From the NCBI GenBank assembly GCA_945862235.1, contig CAMAYU010000002.1, forward strand, positions 58,025 through 122,024: a DNA stretch of 64,000 nucleotides. The letters run 5' to 3'. The stretch is from Schlesneria paludicola DSM 18645 (GTDB lineage: Bacteria; Planctomycetota; Planctomycetia; Planctomycetales; Planctomycetaceae). Under the pieces are notes generated by a model. That model was not told where the DNA came from. It did not search any database and saw nothing but the letters and a program-made list of their open reading frames with translations. Shown one piece after another: positions 46,621 through 55,412 of the stretch (its first letter is position 1; every line of letters starts with the position of its first letter). The position numbers were made by a program, and so were the translations under genes.

Positions 46621-49600
46621 ATGCGAACTCGATTCTCAGCGTTGCTGCTCATCGCAGCCGTAATTGCCCATCATCCTGCCAGCGTGCGAGCCGCCGACGC
46701 CCCCGACTACGGTCGTGATGTGCGGCCGATTTTGTCGCAGTTCTGCTTCAAATGTCACGGCCCTGACGATGGGCAGCGGCAGGCGGGGTTGAGGCTCGAT
46801 ACGCACGAAGGGGCGACGGCCAAGAGTGAGTCCGGGAAGACTCCGGTCTTGCCGAAGCAGCCGCATCTCAGTGAGTTGGTGAGACGGATTGAGTCTGCCG
46901 ATCCCGACGAGGTCATGCCCCCGGCCTCGACCAAGCGCGTGCTGACGGCGGCGCAGACGAAGACGCTCAAGGACTGGATCGCCTCAGGGGCTGAGTACAA
47001 GCCTCACTGGTCGTTCGTCGCGCCGGTGAGGCCGACGATTCCGAGCGTCCAGCGGCGCGAATGGCCTCGTGGCGGAATCGACTCGTTCGTCCTGTCGCGA
47101 TTGGAACGCGAGCAACTCGCGCCGTCGCCTGAAGCGGACAAGTACACGCTCATTCGACGAGCGTCTCTCGATTTGATCGGACTGCCGCCGACGGTCGAAG
47201 AGGTAGATGAATTCTTCAATGACTCGTCGCCCGATGCTTATGGGAAAGTGCTCGACAGGTTGCTCGCCTCGCCCCGTTACGGTGAACGTTGGGCGCGACG
47301 GTGGCTCGATCTGGCGCGCTACGCCGACACGAACGGCTACGAAAAGGATCGGCAACGTTCGGTCTGGCCGTATCGAGACTGGGTCGTCAACGCGCTGAAT
47401 GCCAATCTGCCGTTCGACCGCTTCACCGTCGAGCAGCTTGCGGGAGACATGCTTCCCGGCGCGACGCTCGACCAGCGGATCGCCACCGGCTTCCACCGCA
47501 ACACGATGCTGAACGAAGAAGGGGGCATCGACCCGCTCGAGTTCCGCTACCACGCGATGACCGACCGAGTTGCCACGACGGCGACAACGTGGCTCGGACT
47601 GACGGTCGGTTGCGCTCAGTGCCACACGCACAAATACGACCCGATCACGCACACCGATTACTTCCGCTTCTTCGCGCTGCTCAACAACGCTGACGAGCCG
47701 GAGATCGATGTCGTTCGGTCGGACATCGCCGCACGACGTGACGCGCTGCTCGAACAGATCGCCGCGCACGAGATCGATCTGCCGAACCGCTTCCCGCTGC
47801 CTAATGAGTTTGAGTGGACGCCGATCAAACCGGCCATCGCCCGCTCGATGGGCATGGCCACGTTGGAGATCAAAGACGATGCGTCGGTCTTCGTGACGGG
47901 CACGTCTCCCGAACGAGACACGTACATCGTCGGCCTCGAATCCGACCTGACCGATGTCGTGGCCGTGCGACTCGAAGCACTGGCCGATCCCGCGCTGCCG
48001 AGCAAGGGGCCCGGCCGAACGCCTCACGGCAACTTCGTCCTCACCGAGGTCAAGGCGACGTTGCGCGAACGAGGGACGATCAAGAGCGACGATGCGAAGC
48101 CGGGGGATGACGCGCAGGACGACGCTCAACCACTGAAGTTCGTCCGCGCGTCGGCCGACTTCTCGCAGGAGCAATTTTCCGCCGAGCAAGCCATCGACGG
48201 CAACGTGAAGACTGGCGGTTGGGCGATCCACGGACCGGGCGAGTGGAACGTCAACCGCACCGCGACGTTCTTCCTTGCCGAACCGAGCGGCCTCGTGGGG
48301 AAGACGACTCGCTGGACGATCCGCCTCGACCAAAATCACGGAATGAACCACACGCTCGGCAAGTTCCGAATCAGCCTCGGCCGACGACGGGCCAATAGCG
48401 ACCAACCCGAAGCCGCGCGAAGGCTCGCTCACCGCGATGAGAAGTTCGGCGAATGGCTCGCGCGCGAACAGGCTCGCGTCGTGAAGTGGACCACGCTGAA
48501 ACCGGTCTCCGCCACGAGCAATCTCGCGCTGCTGACCATTCAAAACGATGACTCGATCTTCGCGAGCGGCGACATGTCGAAGCGGGACATTTACGACGTG
48601 AGCTACGTGGTCGCGGGCGACTCGCCTGCAACGGCTGTTTCTGAGAAAAACTCAGGCGAGCCGCCCGAGCCACGCAAGTGGACCGCCCTGCGCATCGCAG
48701 CGATCCCCGATGAGCGGCTTCCGAAGAGCGGTCCCGGTCGCGTGTACTACGAGGGACCGTTTGGAGACTTCTTCCTCAGCACGATCACCGTCACGGCCGA
48801 TGGCCAGCCGGTGAAGTTGACTGGCGCGACGCAGAGTTTCGCCAACGGAGGCAACACGGCGGCGATGGCTCTCGATACGAACCAGCAGACCGGCTGGTCG
48901 ATCAACGGCGGACAAGGCAAGCCGCACGTTGCCGTCTTCCGGTTCGAGACCCCCGTGGCGAAGACCGCCCGGTTCGACGTGTCGCTGTTGTTTGAACGTT
49001 ACTACGCGGCGGGGCTTGGCCGCTTCAAAGTCTCCGTCACCGACGACGCCCGTCCGGCTGAAGCGAGTTCGCTACCGATAGAGCTTGAGCCAGCATTGCT
49101 CACCGCCAACATCGTAGGGTGGGGCCAGCGGCGTTTCGCCGCGCCGGCCCACCAGACTGGGGTGCAATCGTCCGATGGTGGTCCGGCGCTCGAGGCGAGC
49201 TTGTCCTACCCTACGGCGCTCCTCCGCCACTTCTGCAACCAAGCTCCCGAACTCGCGGTTGAGCGGGCCAAGATGGACGCGTTGCGGGCGCAGTTGCCTG
49301 CGTTCCCCTCGACGCTCGTCTTCCAAGAACGTCCGGCCAACAACCCACGCCCGACGCATCGGCATCATCGAGGTGAATTCCTGCAACCAAAGGAACTGGT
49401 CGAACCGGCGGTCATCGGCGCGCTGCCGCAACTCGATAGGAAGGGGATGCCCGACGGAACGTCACAATCCAATCGGCTTGCTCTCGCCGAGTGGCTCGTC
49501 GCCCCGACGAACCCGCTCACCGCGCGAGTCACCGCCAACCGTCAATGGTCCGCGTTCTTCGGACGCGGCCTCGTGAAGACGCTCGAAGACTTCGGGAGCC

Positions 49601-50391
49601 AGGGGGCGAGTCCGACTCATCCCGAGTTGCTCGATTGGCTGGCGGTCGAGTTCCGCGTTCCTGGCTGGGACATGAAGCGATTCCACCGCCTGATCGCCAG
49701 CAGTGCCACCTACCGGCAGTCGTCTCGCGTGACGGCCGAACTGCTCGCGAAAGACGCTACGAACGAACTGCTCGCGCGCGGATCGAGGCTGCGGGTCGAG
49801 GCCGAGGTCGTGCGCGATGCGATGCTCGCGGTGAGCGGCCTGCTGTCTGACAAGCAACTCGGGCCGAGCGTCTTCCCCGCCCAACCCGCGAACATCACAA
49901 CCGAGGGAACCTACGGCGGCCTCAACTGGACGCTCAGTCCGGGCGAGGACCGTTACCGGCGGACGCTCTACACGTTCACGAAGCGAACCTCGCCGTTTGC
50001 TCTGTCGATGACGTTCGACGGCCCGAGCGGCGAAGCCTGCGTCGCCCGGCGCGAAGTCTCGAACACGCCGCTTCAGGCGCTGACACTGCTCAACGACACG
50101 GTCTTCACCGAAACGGCCCAAGCCCTCGGTCGCGAGTTCGCCGAACGAAGCGGCTCAGTAGACGAACGACTCCACGCCCTCTTCCGCCGCGCACTGACCC
50201 GGCCTCCGACCGATGACGAACTGGCCCTGCTAAAACGCTTCTTCGACGAACAGTCCTCACGCCTGGACCGCAAAGAACTCGACGCCACCAAACTGGCTGG
50301 AGCGGGTGGCCCCAACGAAGCACTCCGCGCCGCATGGACCCTCACCGCCCGAGCGATCATGAATTTGGATGAAGCGGTGACGAAGAACTGA
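46621..50391 (+). CDS. DUF1549/DUF1553 protein with N-terminal cytochrome c domain
   Basis: 1256 residues with signal peptide (MRTRFSALLLIAAVIAHHPA, cleaved near VRAA). The planctomycete-type cytochrome c has haem site C42-x-x-C45-H46 (FCFKCHGPDD). DUF1549 spans about 140-360 (LIRRASLDLIGLPPTVEEVD, SPRYGERWARRWLDLARYAD, CAQCHTHKYDPI). The centre has beta-rich repeats, and DUF1553 covers about 950-1230 (NPLTARVTANRQWSAFFGRG, NTPLQALTLLNDTVF). Residues about 831-866 are encoded by an in-frame family A palindrome (49113-49215) and are not family sequence. It pairs with the DUF1501 gene at 50567, the usual planctomycete arrangement; role in envelope polymer breakdown is suspected but unproven. 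Confidence 0.92.
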   Translation: MRTRFSALLLIAAVIAHHPASVRAADAPDYGRDVRPILSQFCFKCHGPDDGQRQAGLRLDTHEGATAKSESGKTPVLPKQPHLSELVRRIESADPDEVMPPASTKRVLTAAQTKTLKDWIASGAEYKPHWSFVAPVRPTIPSVQRREWPRGGIDSFVLSRLEREQLAPSPEADKYTLIRRASLDLIGLPPTVEEVDEFFNDSSPDAYGKVLDRLLASPRYGERWARRWLDLARYADTNGYEKDRQRSVWPYRDWVVNALNANLPFDRFTVEQLAGDMLPGATLDQRIATGFHRNTMLNEEGGIDPLEFRYHAMTDRVATTATTWLGLTVGCAQCHTHKYDPITHTDYFRFFALLNNADEPEIDVVRSDIAARRDALLEQIAAHEIDLPNRFPLPNEFEWTPIKPAIARSMGMATLEIKDDASVFVTGTSPERDTYIVGLESDLTDVVAVRLEALADPALPSKGPGRTPHGNFVLTEVKATLRERGTIKSDDAKPGDDAQDDAQPLKFVRASADFSQEQFSAEQAIDGNVKTGGWAIHGPGEWNVNRTATFFLAEPSGLVGKTTRWTIRLDQNHGMNHTLGKFRISLGRRRANSDQPEAARRLAHRDEKFGEWLAREQARVVKWTTLKPVSATSNLALLTIQNDDSIFASGDMSKRDIYDVSYVVAGDSPATAVSEKNSGEPPEPRKWTALRIAAIPDERLPKSGPGRVYYEGPFGDFFLSTITVTADGQPVKLTGATQSFANGGNTAAMALDTNQQTGWSINGGQGKPHVAVFRFETPVAKTARFDVSLLFERYYAAGLGRFKVSVTDDARPAEASSLPIELEPALLTANIVGWGQRRFAAPAHQTGVQSSDGGPALEASLSYPTALLRHFCNQAPELAVERAKMDALRAQLPAFPSTLVFQERPANNPRPTHRHHRGEFLQPKELVEPAVIGALPQLDRKGMPDGTSQSNRLALAEWLVAPTNPLTARVTANRQWSAFFGRGLVKTLEDFGSQGASPTHPELLDWLAVEFRVPGWDMKRFHRLIASSATYRQSSRVTAELLAKDATNELLARGSRLRVEAEVVRDAMLAVSGLLSDKQLGPSVFPAQPANITTEGTYGGLNWTLSPGEDRYRRTLYTFTKRTSPFALSMTFDGPSGEACVARREVSNTPLQALTLLNDTVFTETAQALGREFAERSGSVDERLHALFRRALTRPPTDDELALLKRFFDEQSSRLDRKELDATKLAGAGGPNEALRAAWTLTARAIMNLDEAVTKN
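49113..49215. repeat. palindrome, family A, inside a coding sequence
   Basis: CGTAGGGTGGGGCCAGCGG... with GCGCCGGCCCACCAG on the left, and GGTGGTCCGGCGCTCGAG...TTGTCCTACCCTACG on the right: the same layout as the intergenic copies at 2315 and 8692. It is read through in frame by the DUF1549/DUF1553 gene. Confidence 0.92.
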
Positions 50392-50393
50392 CT

Positions 50394-50525
50394 CAAGGTA
50401 GCCCTGTCGCTCCGCGACAGGAGGCGCGTCGCGCAACAACGGTTTCCAAGCTTTGGGACGTTCAATGACGATCAGAGCTCTCTCCGCGATCTCGCTTCCT
50501 GTCGCAGAGCGACAGGGCTACCTTG
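50394..50525. repeat. palindrome (CAAGGTAGCCCTGTCGCTCC)
   Basis: CAAGGTAGCCCTGTCGCTCC then GCGACAGGAGG pairs with CTTCCTGTCGCAGAGCGACA then GGGCTACCTTG across about 70 bp, filling the gap between the DUF1549/DUF1553 gene and its DUF1501 partner. Confidence 0.92.
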
Positions 50526-50566
50526 AAAGCGAACACCGTCCATTTACGAACTTGGGAGTACCAGTC

Positions 50567-52027
50567 GTGCGGAACGAACTTTCACTGAATCTCGATCTCA
50601 CTCGCCGTCACTTCTTGCAGGAGTGCCGAGTTGGAGTGGGCAAGATGGCGCTGGCTTCGCTGTTGGCAGGCGGTGCGGCTCGGCAGGTGAAGGCCGATAC
50701 GGGCAGAATGACGAGCGCGGTGGGTGTGAACCCGATGGCTCCCCGTGTGCCGCACTTTGCTCCCAAGGTGAAGGGGGTGATTCACCTGTTCATGTCGGGG
50801 GCACCGAGTCAGCTTGATTTGTTTGACAACAAGCCGAAGTTGACCGAGTTCACCGGGAAGCCGATTCCGCCCGAGGTGGTCGGCGGGCAGCGGTATGCGT
50901 TCATCCGCCCCGATGCGAACTGCCTTGGTCCGCAGTTCAAGTTTGCGAAACATGGCGAGTGCGGGATGGAGTTGTCCGAGGCGCTGCCGCATCTGGCGAA
51001 GATCGTTGATGACATTTGTCTCGTGAAGTCGGTGAGCACGGATCAGTTCAATCACGCTCCCGCGCAGATCTTCTTCAACACGGGGTTCTCGCAGCCGGGA
51101 CGACCGAGTCTGGGATCGTGGGCCACGTATGGACTCGGGGCCGAGTCGAGTGATTTGCCCGCGTTCATGGTGATGTCCACGGGAGCAGGGATCAGCGGCG
51201 GAGCGGCCAACTGGTCGAGCGGCTTTCTGCCGACGTTGTACTCGGGCGTGAGGCTCCGCAATCAGGGAGACCCGATCCTCGACGTGTCGAGTCCCGCCGG
51301 AGTTGACTCAAAGTTGCAGCGCGATTCGCTCGACCTGATCGGCGCGCTGAACCGGAAGCGGCTGGACGTGGAAGGTGATCCCGAGATCGCGACGCGGATC
51401 GCCTCGTATGAGATGGCCTTTCGCCTGCAAACGTCCGCGCCCGAACTGATGGACCTGAAGAGCGAGACGAAGGAGACGCTCGATCTGTACGGCTGCGATC
51501 CGGCCGTGCCGTCGTTCGCCCGCGCGTGCCTGCTGGCTCGACGAATGATCGAGCGAGGTGTGCGGTTCGTGAACATTTACAACGAGGGCTGGGACGCGCA
51601 CTCGGATGTCGTCGGCAACATCAAGAACAATACGGGCAAGACGGACAAAGCGTCGGCGGCACTCGTCACCGATCTCAAGCAGCGTGGCCTGCTCGACGAG
51701 ACGCTCGTCATCTGGGGCGGTGAGTTTGGGCGAACACCCATGGTCGAGAACAACCCCGCGCTGGGACGCAGCCTCGGCCGCGATCACCATCCACAGGCGT
51801 ACTCGATGTGGCTCGCGGGAGGGGGCATGAAGCGGGGCTTCAGCTACGGAGTGACCGACGATCTCGGGTTCCACGTCGTCGATCAGCCGGTCCACGTCCA
51901 CGACCTGCAAGCGACGATCCTGCATCAGCTCGGCTTCGACCACGAGCGGTTGACGTACAAGCACGCGGGCCGCGAGTTTCGACTGACCGACGTTCACGGA
52001 CACGTTGTCGGTGATCTGTTGGCGTGA
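50567..52027 (+). CDS. DUF1501 family exported protein
   Basis: 486 residues from the GTG at 50567 (GGGAG about 10 nt upstream). The leader LTRRHFLQECRVGVGKMALA is a twin-arginine type. Core motifs: VKGVIHLFMSGAPSQLDLFD, DDICLVKSVSTDQFNHAPAQ, ARRMIERGVRFVNIYNEGWD, DETLVIWGGEFGRTPMVENN and GRDHHPQAYSMWLAGGGMKR. Partner of the DUF1549/DUF1553 protein encoded just upstream; probably secreted together. The longer frame starts in the palindrome and is not used. Confidence 0.92.
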   Translation: MRNELSLNLDLTRRHFLQECRVGVGKMALASLLAGGAARQVKADTGRMTSAVGVNPMAPRVPHFAPKVKGVIHLFMSGAPSQLDLFDNKPKLTEFTGKPIPPEVVGGQRYAFIRPDANCLGPQFKFAKHGECGMELSEALPHLAKIVDDICLVKSVSTDQFNHAPAQIFFNTGFSQPGRPSLGSWATYGLGAESSDLPAFMVMSTGAGISGGAANWSSGFLPTLYSGVRLRNQGDPILDVSSPAGVDSKLQRDSLDLIGALNRKRLDVEGDPEIATRIASYEMAFRLQTSAPELMDLKSETKETLDLYGCDPAVPSFARACLLARRMIERGVRFVNIYNEGWDAHSDVVGNIKNNTGKTDKASAALVTDLKQRGLLDETLVIWGGEFGRTPMVENNPALGRSLGRDHHPQAYSMWLAGGGMKRGFSYGVTDDLGFHVVDQPVHVHDLQATILHQLGFDHERLTYKHAGREFRLTDVHGHVVGDLLA

Positions 52028-52078
52028 AGCAGGGCTTGAGACTGAAGTGACAGCGCAGGGCCATCGCCTTTTTCATTT

Positions 52079-52117
52079 AGGGTGGGACCAAGCTCGCTTC
52101 GAGCGGCGGCCCACCAT
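52079..52117. repeat. single arm of a family A palindrome
   Basis: TAGGGTGGGACCAAGCTCGC then TTCGAGCGGCGGCCCACC is the complement of the right arm at 8759-8793; the opposite arm is absent. Confidence 0.75.
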
Positions 52118-52161
52118 GCATCATTGATGCGCCCGTTCCAAGGTCATCGCATTTCTGAATT

Positions 52162-52263
52162 TCGTGTGCCACGGTCACGGAGCTTCGACGTGGCCGTGCG
52201 TGGAACTGAAGGCTGTTTCTCGTTCTCACTGCCACGTCGAAACTTCGTGACCGTGGCACACGA
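52162..52263. repeat. palindrome (TCGTGTGCCACGGTCACGGA)
   Basis: TCGTGTGCCACGGTCACGGA then GCTTCGACGTGGC pairs with GCCACGTCGAAACTTCGTGA then CCGTGGCACACGA; arms of about 33 bp, loop about 36 bp. Confidence 0.92.
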
Positions 52264-52384
52264 TCCCCCAGTTTCAAAAAGGCGATAGCCCTGCGCCCGT
52301 CCCAAGGTTGGTTTCGCGACGGATGATCCGCTTGTATTCTCACCGCCCCATAATCGTTTCCGCCTCAACCACTGCTATCAAAAC

Positions 52385-53689
52385 ATGACAGACACCCGCG
52401 AGATCGTCCCTGTAAGCCGTCCCGTCTCGGGAACGATTCGACCGCCTGGATCGAAGAGCCTCACCAATCGAGCGCTCGTCGTGGCGGCACTCGCGGAAGG
52501 AACGTCGCATCTGACAGGGGTGCTCGACAGTCGCGACACTCAGGTCATGATCGACAGCCTGGGGCGGCTGGGGATCGCGGTCGAACACTCACCCGCCGAT
52601 TGTTCTATCGCCGTGAGTGGCTGTTCGGGGAGACCGCCGGTCGCCGTGGCCGATCTGTGGTTGGAGAACAGCGGGACCAGCATTCGGTTTCTCACGGCTC
52701 TCTGCGCGTTGGGACGCGGCACGTTTCGACTTGATGGCAACGCGCGGATGCGCGAGCGTCCGATCGGCGATCTGCTCGAGTCGCTCCGGCAGTTCGGAAT
52801 TTCGGTCGCTGCGGAACTCGGGACCGATTGTCCGCCGGTCGTCCTGACCAGTGACGGCCTGCGTGGCGGAACGACGACCGTCAACGCCGATGTGTCGAGC
52901 CAGTTTCTCAGTGCGATCCTGATGGCGGCCCCGTGTGCCGCGTCTCCCGTCGAGATTCGGCTCGCCGGCGAAATGGTCTCGGAACCGTATGTCGAGATGA
53001 CGTGGAAGGTGATGTCGCAGTTCGGCGTGAATGTCGATCGTGATGAGCCGGGGCGATACCTCATCCGCCCGCAGTCATATCGCGGCCGCAGCTATGACAT
53101 CGAACCAGATGCCTCGGCGGCCAGTTACTTCTTCGCCGCCGCCGCCGTGACGGGAGGCGAGATCACAGTGGAAGGTCTCACCGCGAACGCGCTGCAGGGC
53201 GACGTGTTCTTCGTGAATGCCCTCGAACGGATGGGCTGCGAAGTGACGTGGAACGCGGAGAGCATTACGGTGCGAGGTCGCGAGCTGCACGGCATCGACA
53301 TCGACATGAACGCGATCAGCGACACGGCTCAAACGTTGGCGTGCGTCGCCCCGTTCGCAACCGGCCCGACGCGCATCCGCAACGTCGCCCACATGCGACA
53401 CAAGGAAACCGATCGCGTTGCGGCCGTGGTGACCGAACTCCAACGACTGGGCCTGTCCGTGGAGGAGCATCCCGACGGCATGACCATCCATCCTGGTCCG
53501 CTTCAACCGGGAACCGTCGCCACCTATGACGACCATCGCATGGCGATGAGCTTCGCGTTACTCGGCCTGCGAGTTCCCGGCATCGTCATTGCCGATCCCG
53601 GCTGCACGTCGAAGACATATCCCCATTACTTCGACGATCTGGATCGGCTGTGCGATTCGTCTCGCGGCAATCCTTGCCGATCCGCTTGA
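52385..53689 (+). CDS. aroA: 3-phosphoshikimate 1-carboxyvinyltransferase (EPSP synthase)
   Basis: 434 residues. It joins shikimate-3-P and PEP in the shikimate pathway. Visible: [24 protein letters not shown] N-terminus ([20 protein letters not shown]), [72 protein letters not shown] and [21 protein letters not shown] at 52385. Stand-alone; no other aro gene in the window. Confidence 0.97.
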   Translation: MTDTREIVPVSRPVSGTIRPPGSKSLTNRALVVAALAEGTSHLTGVLDSRDTQVMIDSLGRLGIAVEHSPADCSIAVSGCSGRPPVAVADLWLENSGTSIRFLTALCALGRGTFRLDGNARMRERPIGDLLESLRQFGISVAAELGTDCPPVVLTSDGLRGGTTTVNADVSSQFLSAILMAAPCAASPVEIRLAGEMVSEPYVEMTWKVMSQFGVNVDRDEPGRYLIRPQSYRGRSYDIEPDASAASYFFAAAAVTGGEITVEGLTANALQGDVFFVNALERMGCEVTWNAESITVRGRELHGIDIDMNAISDTAQTLACVAPFATGPTRIRNVAHMRHKETDRVAAVVTELQRLGLSVEEHPDGMTIHPGPLQPGTVATYDDHRMAMSFALLGLRVPGIVIADPGCTSKTYPHYFDDLDRLCDSSRGNPCRSA

Positions 53690-53950
53690 TGCCTCACGAG
53701 TGTGGTTTTGAGAGGCGCGCTGATAAGGCTGCCGCTGCAATCGGACCAACCGGCAGGTCGCGTCTTTCCCTCCCGCACTGACGAAACTTTGCATCGGAGA
53801 GTCGCCCGTCCCGCCGGGCAGCGGGATAGGACAGCCGATGAAATCTGGCATGTGGTGCGCGCGTCGAGTGCGTCCCAATAAAGGATCGCAGCGGTCGCAC
53901 TCTTGGATATGAGAGGCGAATCGCGACTGTCGAGCATTAGGGATGATGCC
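53690..53950 (+). other. leader region of the BBP7-like gene
   Basis: 261 bp with no supported gene. Short complementary runs (CCCGTCCCGCC/GGGCAGCGGG) occur near 53810 but form no long palindrome. Confidence 0.4.
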
Positions 53951-55240
53951 ATGAAATCGCCGTTGATTTGGACTCTCGTGGCGCTGTGCCTGTCGTGTAG
54001 TTGGGCTTGCCCCGCACACGCTCAATCGGACGAACCCGATGAGGAAGCGATCGGAGCGTTCCTCTGGCCGGACCGTGAGACCGGATTCTGGCTGACCACC
54101 GAAGCGTTGCTGTGGAGGCGAAACAACTCGGGTGGCAGCGGCCCCGTTATCGGTGGTCCGGAGAGCCTTCGCTTCGGTGGTCCGGAGAGCCTTCGCTTCG
54201 GTGGTACTGACTACCACTACGAAGGAGGATACCGCGTCGGAGTCGGTTGGCTGATCGATCCCAATTACGAATTGGAGGGCGTGTGGACCAGCCTCTCGGG
54301 ATGGAGTACCGGCCAGACGGGCGTCCTCACGCGGGCGATCAGCTTTGATGACGGACAAGCCAGCCTGTGGGTCGATCCGACGGGAGATGCCAACTTCATC
54401 AATCAAACGACGTTCTTTCGGCCGCTCTACGATGCGGCCACCAATCCCGACATCGCGGGTGGAGGAGTAAACGATGAAACGGACGAATTTGAATTCATCC
54501 AGCCCGGCTCAGCTTACTCGCTGAAACAAAGCAGCAACCTGTACGACATCCAATTGAACGTCAAGACGCGCCGCACCGAAGGGCAGCGCTACGGCTTCGG
54601 CCTCGGTTTCCGTCACGTCACGTTGTCGGAAGCCGCGCTCGCCCAAGTGAGCGGCACGTTCGATGCCTTCGATATTGACGGTGACGAAGTGGTTGTGGAT
54701 GACGGAAACGATCAACTCTCCGATGCCGTGCTTCTGGCCACTGGTCTCCAGCTCATCAACGGCAGCGGCGGCTTCTACGATCCCAGCCTCGGTGGTGGAG
54801 TTTTCACCATGCTGTGGAATGGCACCGCGAGCAACCAATTGAACGGCCTTCAGGGAACATTCGATGCCGCCATTTTGGAGCGAGGTCGTTATTCGCTCGA
54901 CGGCAATCTGCGGCTGGGTCTCTTCCACAACCGCATTCGCGGGACGGTCACGGAGACCTATGCCGACTCGCTCGACTCGGTCTATCGCCGCTCATTCGAG
55001 GATGAGTCCGACAAGCTCTCGTTCGGAGCGAACCTCGGACTGAGTTCCTCAATCCGCATCTCGGAACGAATCAAGTTGCGCAGCGGATATGAAGCGATGT
55101 TCCTCACGAACACCGCACTCGGTCCCTCGCAGCAGCAAGGGTTGGTCTACGATGGCCTCGGCAACGCGACGTACTCGGTCCAAGCGGCCGACACGCTCAT
55201 CATGCAAGGACTGAGAGCAGGCATCGAGATGGAGTGGTGA
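53951..55240 (+). CDS. BBP7-like outer-membrane beta-barrel protein
   Basis: 429 residues from the ATG at 53951 (AGGG upstream). Signal peptide MKSPLIWTLVALCLSCSWAC ending near AHAQ. The mature protein begins with the planctomycete pattern FWLTTEALLWRRNNSGG, then alternates amphipathic strands with Gly/Asn/Asp-rich turns (YRVGVGWLIDPNYELEGVWT, TRRTEGQRYGFGLGFRHVTL, RYSLDGNLRLGLFHNRIRGT, IKLRSGYEAMFLTNTALGPS) and ends in an aromatic-terminated strand (RAGIEMEW), as barrel proteins do. A 24-bp tandem duplication lies early in the gene. Function unknown; probably outer membrane. Confidence 0.85.
   Translation: MKSPLIWTLVALCLSCSWACPAHAQSDEPDEEAIGAFLWPDRETGFWLTTEALLWRRNNSGGSGPVIGGPESLRFGGPESLRFGGTDYHYEGGYRVGVGWLIDPNYELEGVWTSLSGWSTGQTGVLTRAISFDDGQASLWVDPTGDANFINQTTFFRPLYDAATNPDIAGGGVNDETDEFEFIQPGSAYSLKQSSNLYDIQLNVKTRRTEGQRYGFGLGFRHVTLSEAALAQVSGTFDAFDIDGDEVVVDDGNDQLSDAVLLATGLQLINGSGGFYDPSLGGGVFTMLWNGTASNQLNGLQGTFDAAILERGRYSLDGNLRLGLFHNRIRGTVTETYADSLDSVYRRSFEDESDKLSFGANLGLSSSIRISERIKLRSGYEAMFLTNTALGPSQQQGLVYDGLGNATYSVQAADTLIMQGLRAGIEMEW
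54152..54199. repeat. 24-bp in-frame tandem duplication in the barrel gene
   Basis: Two perfect copies of a 24-bp unit starting GGTGGTCCGGAGAGCCTTCG (54152-54175, 54176-54199) encode GGPESLRF twice, in a periplasmic or surface turn after the first strand. Confidence 0.95.
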
Positions 55241-55271
55241 CGCCGGGCTTTGAATTGCCGTAGGCCCACCC

Positions 55272-55342
55272 ACTAGCCCGACGCGCAAGCGAGGGCTGGA
55301 CATTCGATGGCGGTGCAGCCCTCGCTTGCGCGTCGGGCTAGT
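55272..55342. repeat. palindrome, family G (CTAGCCCGACGCGCAAGCGA)
   Basis: ACTAGCCCGACGCGCAAGCG then AGGGCT pairs exactly with its complement; loop GGACATTCGATGGCGGTGC. It lies between convergent genes. Near-identical to 34742-34809. Confidence 0.94.
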
Positions 55343-55412
55343 TTTGAAATGCGATCTAGTGGGCCGAGCGGCCTGTTGGTGGCCGGAGCTAGGGGGCCGG
55401 CCTACGCGAGCC

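Larger units (their letters stand above)
52053..52295. repeat. outer palindrome arms (GCGCAGGGCCATCGCCTTTT)
   Basis: GCGCAGGGCCATCGCCTTTT (from 52053) and its complement AAAAGGCGATAGCCCTGCGC (to 52295) are 200 bp apart. Two other elements lie between them. A third partial copy of the outer motif (GCGCCCGTTCCAAGGTCATC) is at 52130. Confidence 0.75.
52028..52384. other. repeat-filled gap between DUF1501 gene and aroA
   Basis: 357 bp almost wholly made of nested repeats (see 52053-52295, 52079-52117, 52162-52263). No gene supported. Confidence 0.7.
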
